Source of the DNA: Dermacentor variabilis
Lineage: Eukaryota; Arthropoda; Arachnida; Ixodida; Ixodidae
DNA: 64,000 nt
Assembly (NCBI RefSeq): GCF_050947875.1
Contig: NC_134576.1
Coordinates: forward strand, 58,780,255 to 58,844,254
Direction of reading: 5' to 3'
The translations under genes were made by a program, and so were the position numbers. The notes beneath the pieces are model-generated. The model saw only the letters and a list, made by a program, of their open reading frames with translations, searched no databases and was not told where the DNA came from. Positions 32,601 to 44,085 of this stretch are shown here, one piece after another. Numbering within the stretch: position 1 is the stretch's first letter; each line of letters starts with the position of its first letter.

Positions 32601-33284
32601 CATGGTGGCAGCCAGACCACTGCCATTCTTGTCCTGACAAGAAGTTACGTGGGTTGGGATTCCATATCAACCCGAAGCTGCTCAATATTTGCAAATTCAA
32701 ACGCGGGGACAGATGGCTGCGACATAAACGTAAACAAGCTATCAGCCCTGGCAGCGTCCGGCCTGGCCTGCGCATGCTCGCCGTTGTCAGCCCCTTTAAG
32801 AAATGCCGGCTCTAATATATATAGTGGCTTTCGGGATTACAATAACTTTTGCGAGATTTCGCACGACTAGGTACAAGACGCGCACAGGGCGCGTCACCTT
32901 GCACAGTGCAACAAGCGCCCTCCGACGCGTCCGATGCCAAGACGAGAAATCGCACGTAAGCGATTCGTCGAGGATGCCTGCTCGCAGCCATAACCTCCGC
33001 TACCGGCGACACTGATGAACTGGCGTCTTGTCATCAACGGGCAAGACGCGGAAAAGAAGGATATAAAGTAGGTAGGTCTGAAAAGCACAAACCTTCTTGC
33101 CGGCCTGTTTGAATTCGTAATCAGAAAGTTTTCTTTTTCGGCTGATGGTGATTCTCTTGATTTCCTCTGCTGAGGAGCTGGGACTGCGGTTCGCACAGGA
33201 CAATTCACGCTGCCTATCACCATCAAAACGTTTCACACAACAAATAGTATCGGTTCAACATAATAGCAACAAGATATTTGATAA
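29692..33284 (+). other. Intron sequence with no recognised gene
   Basis: I see no coding signature or element I can name. A short TA-rich run follows the Gypsy LTR. Frames up to 138 codons (for example 31316-31732 on -) lack any domain. The region 31420-31700 is GC-rich. Confidence 0.4.
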
Positions 33285-33392
33285 CAGTGCTGAGCAAATG
33301 AAACGCGATACTCCGAGTGCAAGGCAGATGGCGCTTCTTGCGCCACCCGTGAGGTCTCATGAACGCGAGCTGGTGTATTGTGGTATACCCTC
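33285..33392 (+). repeat. Interspersed repeat, copy A
   Basis: About 105 bp beginning CAGTGCTGAGCAAATGAAAC, inverted relative to 40066-40170, where the same start is seen on the minus strand. Shared features include the GGCAGATGGCG / GGCTGCGG block and a TATTGTGGTATAC / CATTGTGGTATAC block. Family unknown; it may be part of a MITE or SINE. Confidence 0.6.
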
Positions 33393-34129
33393 CGGCTGAC
33401 AGTCATTTGGTCTGGACTTCACGTTAGCTCCACCGGAGCACTGGGAGCCTTGATTTATATGGTTTATATGGCGCGCTCGTCTTCCATGGCGCTCAAAGAG
33501 GATATGCCGCTGTCGTACTTTGGCGGAAGGCTGGTTGTGCGCGCCTTACGAATGATTTTAATGCCCGTGTACAGGATATGCTACCATGGCGCCATGTTTC
33601 GGAGCAGCGCTAAGGTGGTCACATCATATTGCGTTCTGAGGATAACGATAACAATTGGCGCATATAACCACTTGAGGGACTTCAAATAAAAAAAAACAGA
33701 AGAAACGCAGAGGAAAAGCACAAAACGAATGCAAAAGGTAAACACGAGACGGTGAGCGCTTTAAGCATGCGCCCTTTTGCCCACGGTTTTGTTGCTTGCG
33801 ACTTTGTCGGTGGCCGAATACTTCATTAGGTCGGATCGAGCGCTCACCACGGCCAACATCCGCCGAGGCAGGACTCTAAACAGAAACGCAGGTGAACGAG
33901 GAGGCTGTGGCGTTGCGCTGTTGGCTTCGAAGCTCCGCTCCCCTCATTCCCGTGACAAACGTATCAGTGACGAACGTAACTTCATTTTCATAGACTTGAA
34001 GGAGGTAATATTCAGCGAGTGGATATGAACAGATGGTTTTCCGTCAGCGTTTGGAGAGCCATATAGAGGGCGCACTCGAGCAGTAGAGTAGACGGAATAG
34101 GCTGAACTGAAGCCCTGTCCATGTGGCAG
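33393..34129 (+). other. Unassigned intron sequence
   Basis: No coding signature. There is a poly-A-rich run near 33685-33720, possibly a retroelement tail, and a short TTATATGG duplication near 33453-33470. Confidence 0.4.
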
Positions 34130-34395
34130 TGTCGGTGACTCATTTTCTGGAGCAAAGATGTATTGTGGCACTACACTGGCAACCGCAAGGCGCCTACATG
34201 AATGTGATGGAAAATGTCTGGGAAGCGATAAATGGTCCCGGTCTCTTAGACCGCGTCACGGAGCCTCCGTCGATCAACTTTCGGCAGCCATTGACGCAGA
34301 GAGAAATCGTCTGGCGCGTACTGACCTCGCCGTCCACCTGTTCCGACAGCTTGTCCCGCCGGAAGGTGGCCGTCGTGGCTGCTTGAGGCCAAATT
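34130..34395 (+). pseudogene. Tc1/mariner-type transposase C-terminal remnant
   Basis: Two overlapping plus frames give pieces of one DDE-type transposase end. One reads WQPQGAYMNVMENVWEAI, matching the P-x-x-AD-x-N-x-x-E-x-VW block that carries the last catalytic Glu. The other reads ASVDQLSAAIDAERNRLART and LAVHLFRQLVPP, matching the helix and SLP-type end after it. A frame change lies near 34230. The N-terminal DNA-binding and first two Asp regions are absent. It is a short, dead fragment. Confidence 0.55.
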
Positions 34396-34734
34396 ACGAA
34401 GTCCTAGCATAACAGAAGGCCAAAGCCAATTGGACAGATCTAGAGTGCATATAGCCACAGCTGAGGGAAACCTTACAGCGAAGCTGTGTATAGCTACCCT
34501 CTGGCGGTGGTCGATGTACGTCCGCCTACGCGTCACGTTAACCCGAAATTTCTTTTTTTCTCCCGTTTCTCGCAAATAGCCTTTAGCTCTCAATGAAATT
34601 TACGTATTTTGAAAGAAAGATCTTACCGCAATTGTTTGCAAAGACGTATCTATCATTACGCCAAGCTTCATTTGCTTGTCATAATTATAAATTCAGAGGG
34701 AAGTTGCAAACGTTACAGAATTCCCGTCTGCTAT
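34396..34734 (+). other. Unassigned intron sequence
   Basis: No signature seen. The sequence leads into the 3' end of the minus-strand LINE. Confidence 0.4.
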
Positions 34735-34978
34735 ACATTTAATAATTTATTTAGAATACCCCTAAGGGCCATCATGCGGGGGTATTACATTGCGGGGGAC
34801 AAAAACATGAAATACACAAAAGAAATAAAACTACACGAAATAAACACCACGCAACAAGGAACATAATATAAATAGATATTTACAAGGGGTATATGCAATA
34901 AGTAAAAAAAACAATAACTTTTTTACATAATATGTTAATATGTACATACAATAATAAGTAATAACTAATGTGCTACCA

Positions 34979-37776
34979 CTAATGTTCTTGCAACAAGTTT
35001 TGGAAAGATGGTAAGTTAACTTCAGTAGCTATGCGTGATGGTAAGTTATTCCATTCTACTACTGTGCGAAGACTAGATGATTTTGCGTATAGCGATGAGC
35101 GACACGTTAGGCGTTTTGCTTTGTTAGCCTGGTCACGGCGCTGGAAAACTGCGGGGGATGGTGATGAAGTTTGTGAAATAAGGTTATGTGAGCAAACTGG
35201 CGTCGACGTGATAGTGATTCCAACTCGGCATGTTTTCACGATGTGACGCTGGTGAAGCGTGAATATACGGAAAAGACGAAGCGAACAGCATGGATTTGCA
35301 GAGATTCAATGTTGTTGATTATGTATGCTTGACCGTGATCCCATATGGCAGAAGCATCTTACTTTTTGGGCGGATCAGCAGGATATAAGCAAGTTTCTTT
35401 AAGTTTAAAGTGCGTGCTTGAGATTACGCTCAAGAAGACCGACTGCTCGGTTAGCTGATGCTAAGACGGTGTTAATATGGTAATGTGAAGGTAAGTCAGA
35501 CTGAAGAATAAAGCCTGGATGCTTGTAAGTTGGCGCAAGTTCTACTCTAGCATTATTGAGAAAGTAGGCGGTAGGAAGCCGCGTGGAATGGTTGGTAAAT
35601 CACATTAGCTTGGTTTTAGACGTACTTAAGGAAATTAACCACGAGGAGCACAAAGCGGTCACCGCATCAAGATCAGTTTGTAAGGAAAGTCGGTCAGCGT
35701 CATTACTAATATTACGATATATAACACAATCATTAGCGAATAATCGAATTCGAGATGAGGCACATTTGGGCAGATCATTAATAAAAATTAAGAAAAGTAG
35801 AGGACCGAGTATGCTGCCCTGGAGGACTCCAGATGTTAAAGGAACTGAAGAAGAGCTACAGCTTTTAGGACAGGTGAATTGTTGTCTGCTGGAGAGGAAA
35901 TCTTTAATCCATGCAACAACGTTTGGGTGAATGTTTGTGTTAATTTGGTTAGCAGCCTGTAATGAGGAATTTGGTCAAAAGCTTTAGAGAAGTCGAGAAA
36001 CACTCCATCAACTTGGCATCCTTCGTTAAATGCGGAAAATATATCGTTAGTAAATCCGGCGAACTGAGTGTCGCATGAATAACCCCTACGGAAACCGTGC
36101 TGGTACTTGAAGCTGATATCATGGTCTTCTAGGTAGTTGATGACTTGTGTTTGTCTGACGTGCTCGAGAAGTTTACATATGTTGATAGGTAATGACACAG
36201 GACGATGGTTAAGTGGGACAGAGCGATCACCTGATTTAAAAATTGGTATAACTTTGGCTATTTGCCAGTCGGGAGGAATAGTGCCAGATGATAATGAATG
36301 TGAATACAGGGCTTATAATACTACAAACAATGTTTAAAGAAGCATTTTTATGTATCTAATTAATGAAACGAAGGTGATCACAGCTATTAGTACTTTTGAG
36401 GTTATTCAACAGGGCAAGAATAGCAGATTCACTGATAACAATTTCTGGCATGGAAAAATTAGGCAATGGCTCTAATATTGGCGAAGAGGTTATATCTTCA
36501 TTGGGGAACACTAATGAAAATGCATCGTTCAGAAGCTGCGAACACTCAGTTTCAGTGACTGGTTGTCCGTCAGCTATAATTAGTACTATATCAAGACAGG
36601 AACTCGGATTGATAATGCGCCAGGATCTACGAGAATTATTGGTTAAGATAGTAGAGAGGTCGTGACTGAAGAAGTTAGGACGCGTTTTTCTAAGCAGGGA
36701 CTGATACTCTTTATCGCAATTCTTGTACTTGTGCCGTGATGTCAGGAGACGTGTGGTCATTGGTTGGCGATACAAACGCTTTGTCTTATTATTAAGATGA
36801 CGAGGACAGTGTGTGAACCAAGGTGAATTTTTTTTATGTCGGATAGTGATGATTGGCACATACTTATCAACAAGGTTAGACATGGTAGTTCTGAACGACA
36901 GCCAGTTTAGTTCAATTGTGCGTGATGAACACTGAGCCAGGAAGTTCTCAGAGGCGTGTAGTTCCTAGTTAATCGTGAAAGTTTGCGCGATTGTAGCAAT
37001 GAATTCGCTTATTGGTAGTTTTCTTTTCAGTAAATGGATGCGTGATGCACCCGGTGATAATGTCGTTATCGGATAAACCATTTAAATGCAACAATCAATA
37101 AGAACGTCCGGGTTATTTGTAACGACAAGATCAAGGATATTTGCCGTGGTAGCAGAGTGACGGGTAAGACTGTTAATAAGTTGAGCAAGAGAAAAATCGA
37201 AGCAGGAATGAAAAACGGTGTGGCCTTCTTTATCTCTGGAATTACGACAGAGAGTGGGCCACTCAATATTTCAAAGATTAAAATCGCCAAATACGAGAAA
37301 ATGGAGTTAGGAAAAGGCATATGTAAGGTCCTGAGTATTCTATAGAATTCACCCGAGAATGCATCAGACATATCGGTCGGCCGGTAGAAAGCACCAATTA
37401 TAACAGCAGTAACTCCGAATTTACACCATATCCATACACATTCGAGGAAAGTATTAACAGCGAGGGGAACAGGAGATAATTGTTTGTTTGTGGCTATAAG
37501 GACACCACTCCCTTTTCTATTTTTTCTGTCACACCGGAAAAAGCAAAATTTGGATTCATTGAGAAGAATGTTTTCAGCCGGAACGGTATCGTCCAGCCAA
37601 GTTTCAGTCAATACTAGAAGTGAAGCGGCCGTAGAATCTACGAGCGAAGAAAGGGCGACAGTTTTGGAAAGAACACTTCTAATGTTTGTGAAAAGGAAAT
37701 TGGTATTACTCATTAAATTAGGACACATATTAGGCAAAATTGACGCAGTCTTTGAAGATGACTTAACAGTCGGCAC
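34979..37776 (-). pseudogene. LINE ORF2: endonuclease and reverse transcriptase
   Basis: The endonuclease opens with NFLFTNIRSVLSKTVALSSL and ASLLVLTETWLDD, then GSGVLIATNK and a GAFYRPTD block (about 37700-37330). The RT lead includes PWFTHCPRHLNNKTKRLYRQ (about 36830). The RT core reads QHGFRRGYSCDTQF and VFLDFSKAFDQIPHYRLL near 36105-35970. The palm motif at 35729-35740 reads FAND, not YADD. SLSTSKTKLM follows near 35630. The C-terminus is at 35239-34979. Several frame changes and the changed catalytic Asp show it is inactive. Confidence 0.78.
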
Positions 37777-37871
37777 GTGTCATACTGTGGTGAGATAATG
37801 AACTGGCACAGCACGGCTACCCGTGACATACCACATATAGGTATCATTATTGATATGCAGCTTGTCGAACG

Positions 37872-38570
37872 TTAGACGCACGCGGTCACCTTGTTCTTTT
37901 TAATTAATTGAGAGAACTGCAGAAATTTTCGGCGTTTATCACGAACAGCTTGGGAATCGTCACGTTCTATGCTGAAACTTGTCTCCCTCACCTTGCTGCC
38001 TTTGCATAAAAACGCCTCAAGTTCTTCATCGTTGAAGAAGTTACCTATAATGGGGCGTTTTTTCACAGCTGAAAAACGGCCCACATGGGGTGCCTTAGCT
38101 GTGGAAGTTACAGTGACACCAAACTTATCACCGCAGAACTCATGCACAAGTTACTCTGAACTTTTCCAGCTTTCGGATTCGTTAGTATCGGTAACACCAT
38201 AAAACAAAACATTTGATCTACGTGACTGCTTTTCTAGATTATCAATTTTGTTAATGATGCTAGAAAGTCCACTTTCGAGAGCTGTTGGGGCATGAACAGA
38301 TGAAGCAGATTCTAATTTGTTTTCCAGTTCCTGTAAACGTTCGGTTCGGCTTTCGAGGTCTGTTTTAAGTTCTGCGTGCATATTTAGAACTTTCATCATT
38401 GATTCTAGAAGACTTGCATTGGTGGCTTCTAGGCGCTTTACAGCTTCAGCAACACCATCTAACCTGTCTGCTTGAGCCTTTATCATAGGTCCGGGGCTTT
38501 CCTCAACATCCCCACTCAAAAGCAACAGTCGCGAAACATAAACAAGAGAAGTGCAAGACCGTTTGAAATA
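37872..38570 (-). pseudogene. LINE ORF1 with 2A-like motif, coiled coil and RRM
   Basis: After a hydrophobic lead (LVYVSRLLLLS) the minus strand reads GDVEESPGP at 38487-38513. This is a 2A-type ribosome-skipping motif, except that the family residue N in NPGP is replaced by S. A heptad-rich coiled coil follows (AVKRLEATNASLLESMMKVL to LQELENKLES), then RRSNVLFYGVTDTNESESW, the start of an RRM. After one frame change it continues at 38147 with DKFGVTVTSTAKAPHVGRFS and KKRPIIGNFFNDEELEAFL, the C-terminal RNA-binding region. ORF1 proteins coat LINE RNA. The frame with the 2A motif is open back to 39020 with no clear alternative start. Confidence 0.72.
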
Positions 38571-38640
38571 GTTGAGTGGCCGCGACACCGCTAGAAGGCA
38601 AACATTAAGGATACGATAACAGTGAGTTTGATAGTAACAT

Positions 38641-39007
38641 ACCTCTAGAAAAGCAGTTGGTGGCTGCAGAAACATTGTGGCGGTGTCGTGGCCCGAAGCT
38701 TCGTCCAAATGCGCGCGCTCTTCAGGAGGCGGTGTAGATATTGCCTTCCCATGTTGTCCGACGAGCAGCACGTAATTGTCCAGAATCGGCGGCGGGTGAT
38801 GCAGCAGACTCGATAAGTCGCGGTAGATTGGCGGGCTCTCCATGCAATGCACAGCACTCCTGTGCTGTTCGGCGGCACAGGTATCAGTCAGCTGTACTGC
38901 AGGCAGCGACAGTAACTGTCCCAGGACCGGTAGCAGCAGCTTATGTAGAAAAACAGTTGGTGAGCGCCGAACCATTGTGGCAGTGTCGTGGCCCGAAGCT
39001 TCGTCCC
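38641..39007 (-). repeat. 5' tandem repeat of the LINE
   Basis: Two related blocks at 38641-38706 and 38944-39007, about 303 bp apart, share AAAGCAGTTGGTG and GTGTCGTGGCCCGAAGCTTC. Repeated 5' units are a known way for LINEs to carry promoters; that function is inference here. Confidence 0.65.
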
Positions 39008-39070
39008 TCAATACATGCAAGTCTACGGAGTGAGTATGGTTACAGAAGCGACGGCTCTAAGTGTTGTTTT

Positions 39071-39272
39071 GCTGAGCACGAGGTCGCGGGATGGTATCCC
39101 GGCCACGGCGGCCGCATTTCGATGGGGCCGGAATGCGAAAACACCCGTGTACTTAGATTTAGGTGCACGTTAAAGATCCCCAGGTGGTCGAAATTTCCGG
39201 AGTCCTCCACTACGGCGTGCCTCATAATCAGAAAGTGGTTTTGGCACGTAAAACCCCATAATTAAATTAAAG
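39071..39272 (+). mobile_element. tRNA-derived SINE with 13-bp target duplication
   Basis: About 200 bp. A degraded B-box-like segment (GAGGTCGCGGGATGGTATCC) near the 5' end is followed by a body with GTGTACTTAGATTTAGGTGC and CCCCAGGTGGTCGAAATTTC. It ends GGCACGTAAAACCCCATAAT plus an A/T-rich tail. It is flanked by perfect direct copies of TAAGTGTTGTTTT at 39058-39070 and 39273-39285. I recognise the body as an abundant hard-tick SINE from memory. It inserted just upstream of the minus-strand LINE's 5' end. Confidence 0.85.
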
Positions 39273-39285
39273 TAAGTGTTGTTTT

Positions 39286-40065
39286 AACCAAACTATATTG
39301 AAAGAAATTAAGTGACATTGAGCCGCTAATACGACTCCAACATTACTCCGAGTTTCATTTTCGTTTCTTGATTGTGTAGTTCACAGTGAAATTGTAAATA
39401 TTGTCCGATTGCCGTCTGTTGTCAATACATGGGCATGTCCGGTAGGGAAATGGACAGCCCCATATTTGTAGAGTAAAAGTCTAGTCCGTCCGAGTTTATT
39501 TGTGCAAATTAACTAGGAAGTATGCTCAATCGCAAATGACAAAGGAACGTGTTTTGTTTCGTGCGCTTCTTTCACCGTGCCCCGGTCAACACATATCGTC
39601 GCTCACGTGGGCGTTGTGTGTTGTGGTTACGTCATCGTCATCTAGGCGACCTCATCGGCAGGTTTCACAGAACCCGGGCACGGGCCAAACGTGTGTTGAG
39701 AGTAGTAGCTATCTATACATAAATTCGTTGATTGAGGTAAAACACCACACAGCGTCGCTGCTCGTCCTTCCTCACAGAGTAGAAAGGCTGATGAAATATT
39801 TTCTGTGCTCGTCCATCACTTTGTTTTAGGGAGCGCGCAGTACGCCTCAAGTACCTTGGCCCTAGTTTCATACCATGAGCCGTTCTAGCACATTGCCAAA
39901 TAGTCAACGAAGTGCTGTGAAACGCGTGCGCTGTGAGTTCCTGTCACCAGGTTAGCCTGGTGCAGAAACTACGGCTTGTAGCGCTATGGGCGGCGCCACC
40001 GTGAAACACACAGAACTACTTTCCGCCGAAACAGCTTACCTCCGTGACGAACCCTTTCGTCGTCA
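39286..40065 (+). other. Unassigned intron sequence
   Basis: No coding signature. Contains nothing I can name between the SINE and the interspersed repeat copy B. Confidence 0.4.
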
Positions 40066-40170
40066 GCGTATACCACAATGCACCAATCCGGCTTCACGTG
40101 AATTCACCAGTGGCACAACAACCGCCGCAGCCATGCGCTCCCGGTATCGCGTTTCATTTGCTCAGCACTG
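40066..40170 (-). repeat. Interspersed repeat, copy B
   Basis: Minus-strand counterpart of 33285-33392, sharing CAGTGCTGAGCAAATGAAAC at its start. Similarity may extend to about 40000 on the far side. Confidence 0.6.
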
Positions 40171-40707
40171 TATGCGTGGCCATTGCTCAACCATTCCTTT
40201 AACATACATGGCCTATATTTAGCACACATCAGTGAAAACCGGAGACAGATCAACCAAATAGGCACAACTTCGTGGACTAAACTTGCGCGGAACACAACGC
40301 AAATAAGATGCACGCATGATTGAGAGCTCGACACACCGTCTAGCTCTATCTCTTTCTCCCTCCCCCACACATGCACATACATATTTTTTATTTATTTACC
40401 ATAAAGACCAAGCTTGGGCATTACATGGGGGGGGGGGGTGGAGAACAATTGATATACAATATACAATATAAATCGAATATCCTTATATGAAGGCGTACAT
40501 GCTATGCAACCTTTACATCACTTCTAATTCGACTACATCATAATCCAATAATTCCTACAATATACAAGCAATAATGTCACATCTGAAGAAATGCAGGAGG
40601 AAATGTTAATGGTATTATTTCCGAATATTATATTAAGTGCTTGTTTGAATATAATATGTCAATTATGTCGGCTATATTACCTGAGAGATGATTTCATTCC
40701 GGAATGG

Positions 40708-43075
40708 CTAAGTGCAGACATGAAAACTAGAATAGTTTAGTACGTGCAAATGGTTGTTCGACCTTAAATACGTGATCAATTCTTGAGAATTTCCTTTTGG
40801 TTGGCAAGATGTGGCCTGAGAGAAGATATTTGGGTGGTGATATAGCTGATGGAAGAAAGTTCGCCGAGGTATCTTTCTTCTAGTCTGCAATGCGATGAGT
40901 CCTGGGTCATGTCTTATTTTGATGATACTTGAATGTTGCAAATAGTTACCTGTAATAAATCGCGCTCCCTTGTTCTGTAAAGACTCTAATTTGTTAATAA
41001 GATGCGTTTGGTGCGGCTTCCATATAAATGAGGCATACTCAAGCTTTGAACGAAGTACAGTGGCATGTGCGAGAAGCTTGGTATCACTATTAGCCTGACG
41101 AAGCGTTCGACGAATGAAGCCAAGAGATTTGCATAATTTCATTGCAAGTAGTAAATCTCATAAGTTTAGTTTTAGAGGTATTTATGCTCATTTGCCAGTC
41201 TGAGAACCATCTTTTAATCCTCTTCAAGTGATTTTGTAATTTATCACAGTCAGCCTTACATTTTAATGGCCCATACAGAACGCAATGGTCGGCATATAAA
41301 CGGATTTCGGAGTCTATACCCTGATGAATATCATTTGTATAAATTAAAGATGGAGTGGGTCCCGAAATGGAACCTTCAGGCACACCGGACTGAACGTGTT
41401 CAAATGGTGGACGGGCATTATTGATTGCGACAGCTTGTCGTCTGTTACTTAAATATTCTTTAACCCAGTTTATTACTTTTTCGTCAACTTTAATCAGCTT
41501 CATTTTATATATGAGGCGGTTATGAGCCACACGGTCAAAAGCTTTAGCAAAATATATAAATGTGACGTCAGTTTGTGTAAGCTCGTGAAGGTTAAGGTGA
41601 ATGTCTGTAGTAAGTTGAAGAAGCTGGGATTCACATGACTGGCCTCGTTAAAACCACGCTGGTTTGCAAATTTAATGTGGTTGCTAGCCATGTACTGCTT
41701 AATTTGAGAAGATAACACGTGCTCAGATAGTTTGCATACAACAGACGTGAGAGATATAGGCCTATAGTTTGTTAGCTTGTTTTTATCGCCGGTTTTATAT
41801 ATAGGTATTACATGTGCCAATTTCCAGTGGTCTGGAATTTCGGTAGTGTCGAGAGACTGTTGAAACAATAGTGTAAGTATAAGAGCAGAATTGTGCTTTG
41901 TCATGTTTAGTAGCTTAGTAAAAACACCGTCAAGGCCAGGACTAAAAAACGATGGTAAACGCTCAACAGCTTTCACAATACCGCCACTTGTCACAGTTAT
42001 ACATTCCATAAGGGGAGAACTATCAGAAAACTGTTTTGACTTATCTAGGGGCTTTTCGTCATTAATTACACCGCAAGCGAATAAATAAACCATTGAGGAA
42101 CATCCATGACATCAATCGAAGCACCAGACTGAGTGGAAAAACAGGTAACTCTTTTGCAGGTGCGGGAGAAATCACCTTCCAAAATTTTTTGGATAAGTTT
42201 TTAGAAATTGCGAAATATCCTGGTTGAAAAACTTATATATGGCAGCCTCAATATGTAATACACATTCTTTAGAAAAGGATAAATATTCTGACGTAGCTTC
42301 AACAGAATTGGGGCTTCTTGCTTTTCGAAACAAACGTTTCTTTTTATTCAAATATCGCTTAATCTCAATAGTATACCATGGCTTGTCTGCTGTTTCGTAG
42401 ATCCATCTTTTTGGAGTTTATCGCTTCCGGAGACTTAACAACTCGGCATGAAAACGAATCCAGTTATCTTGCAACGAACAGTTTTCATACGTTTGCGTAA
42501 ATGACAGGTAAAATTCAAAAAGCTCAGAGTTGAAGCCTTCGGGATCTGCTTTAGAATAGTCATAGATCTTTTTTTGTCGCGGTTTCTTCACAGTTTCCGT
42601 TTTAAAGTACAATGTATGACACGATGGTCACTGATATACTCTAGTACATCCATGGTAGCAAGTTTCGGATGTGTTGTTAGAAACAGATCAAAAACAGCAT
42701 TGTGCCGCGTAGGGATTACGATAAGTTGAGACAACTTAAAATATTCTAAAGGTCAACAAAATCTGCAGGATCGGGTGTGTCGCGTGTGCTAGGGGACTTT
42801 AAGGTTGAGCACTCTATGCCTGAAAAGTTAAAATCACAGGCCAAAATTAACGGAGAGTTAATGTATTCGGATTAGATGGAGCCTAATACGGACTGCAGTT
42901 CCCCCGAAAAAAATTGTAGAAAGTCATGTGGCCTATAGCAAGCTCCAATAACCAAAGTTATAGCTGGTAAATAGCATGTAACCCAAATAGTTTGAAGGAT
43001 ACTGTCAGTAGGTATGTGTCTTACCTTTATATGCTTTCTTATTGCTACTACGACACCGCCTCCTTTTCTATACAC
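40708..43075 (-). pseudogene. LINE ORF2: endonuclease and reverse transcriptase
   Basis: The endonuclease remnant at 43075-42872 reads GGGVVVAIRKHIKV and LVIGACYRPHDFLQFFSG. A connecting block (42612-42418) contains LQDNWIRFHAELLSLRKR. The RT reads PGLDGVFTKLLN, IPDHWKLAHVIPIYKTGDKN, NYRPISLTSVVCKLSEHVLS (about 41950-41720), then after a frame change GVPEGSISGPTPSLIYTNDI. The palm motif at 41285-41296 reads YADH, not YADD, so the second catalytic Asp is lost. SINTSKTKLM follows. The C-terminus has RSKLEYASFIWKPHQTHLIN. Dead copy. Confidence 0.78.
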
Positions 43076-43288
43076 ACGGTCTTTACGAAAGCAGTGAATA
43101 AATTTGAAATTTGTAACTCAGATTGCTAACTTTCGGAGTTACCACGTTGCGGTTCCAATTATAACATCTGCATTACAAGCGTGAAGGAGGGAAGTAAGCT
43201 GATCTTGTTTGTTAAGGATGCTGCGAAAGTTGGCGGAAATTGTAGAAAATGTAGGTGTCCCACTGTCTTTCTGCGCTTGGCGACTGCG

Positions 43289-44085
43289 TCATGGGTTTGC
43301 ATTTCGATGGACACATTCCATGACCCTACCCTCGGAATGCTGGTACCGGTATAATTTCCTGCGTATCTGTAGCTTATCGAAAGATAGCTTAAACTTTTCA
43401 TCGGCTTGACAATTCGCTCTAGCAAAGTCGCGAAGTATTTTGCGCATGAATTGTATTCCAGCTGAAAAGTCAAAATCTATCCAAACCTTTAATTTCAAAT
43501 TGATTAGCTTGTACGAATGAGCCGAAATACTGGATTTTGTCTTGTAGTGTAGAAACCTCACTATTACTGACCGGTGCTGCCCTTGCCTGTGAGATCCAAT
43601 GCGATGCGCACGGTCAATATCCGTTACCTCGAAGCCAAGGTGATCTCTGCAGAAGCTTTCAATGACAACTCGAGAAGCCTCGTAGTCTTCTTTCTCTGCC
43701 TCAGGCAAGCCTTTGAATATCAATTTTTTTCTGCGCATGCGTTTATTGATGTCATCAACGAGTTTAACTATTTAGGTTCAGAATGCGGCCTATCAGAAAA
43801 GGATGAAAGATCGCTTTTGATGTCATCGACACCTTTTTTGACTTCGAATAACACTGTGGCATTTCCCAAAGAATTGTCTAGCGAAGCTGCCAGTTTCGAA
43901 AGGCGTTTCTTAAGGTCAGTTATACCTCATAAAATGTCCTTCATCTTACGGCTAATTTCCTTTTGAAATTTTTCACGCACAGATTCGGCACTCTTTAGGG
44001 CATCAAGAGCCCTGTCTATCTTTTCAGGGCCGCGATTGACTTCAATGGCGCGGCAGCAGATTAGGAGATGAACCACAGAAAACAG
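43289..44085 (-). pseudogene. LINE ORF1: 2A-like remnant, coiled coil, RRM
   Basis: The minus strand near 44085 reads a hydrophobic run LLFSVVHLLICC, then RAIEVNRGP at 44026-44052, aligning to D-[VI]-E-x-N-P-G-P with the D and the first P changed. An EKIDRALDALKSAESVREKF segment follows, then an in-frame stop. At 43738 the RRM-type region begins: KKLIFKGLPEAEKEDYEASR, VTDIDRAHRIGSHRQGQHRS, VIVRFLHYKTKSSI, then a FMRKILRDFARANC end. The core matches the nucleic-acid-binding ORF1 proteins of L1- and CR1-type LINEs. Confidence 0.7.

Larger units (their letters stand above)
34735..39055 (-). mobile_element. CR1/L2-like LINE, near full length
   Basis: Minus-strand non-LTR retrotransposon of about 4.3 kb. 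From its 5' side: a 5' region with a tandem repeat (38641-38706 and 38944-39007), ORF1 with an N-terminal 2A-like motif, coiled coil and RRM-type region (about 38560-37872), and ORF2 with an APE-type endonuclease (37776-37100) and RT (about 36880-35640). It ends with a short C-terminal block at 35239-34979 (SSSLRTVVEWNNLPSRI), typical of CR1/L2-type ORF2 ends. The 3' end near 34735 has the CCCCGCAATGTAATACCCCC-type tail seen again in the LINE at 40384. Multiple frame breaks. Confidence 0.8.
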
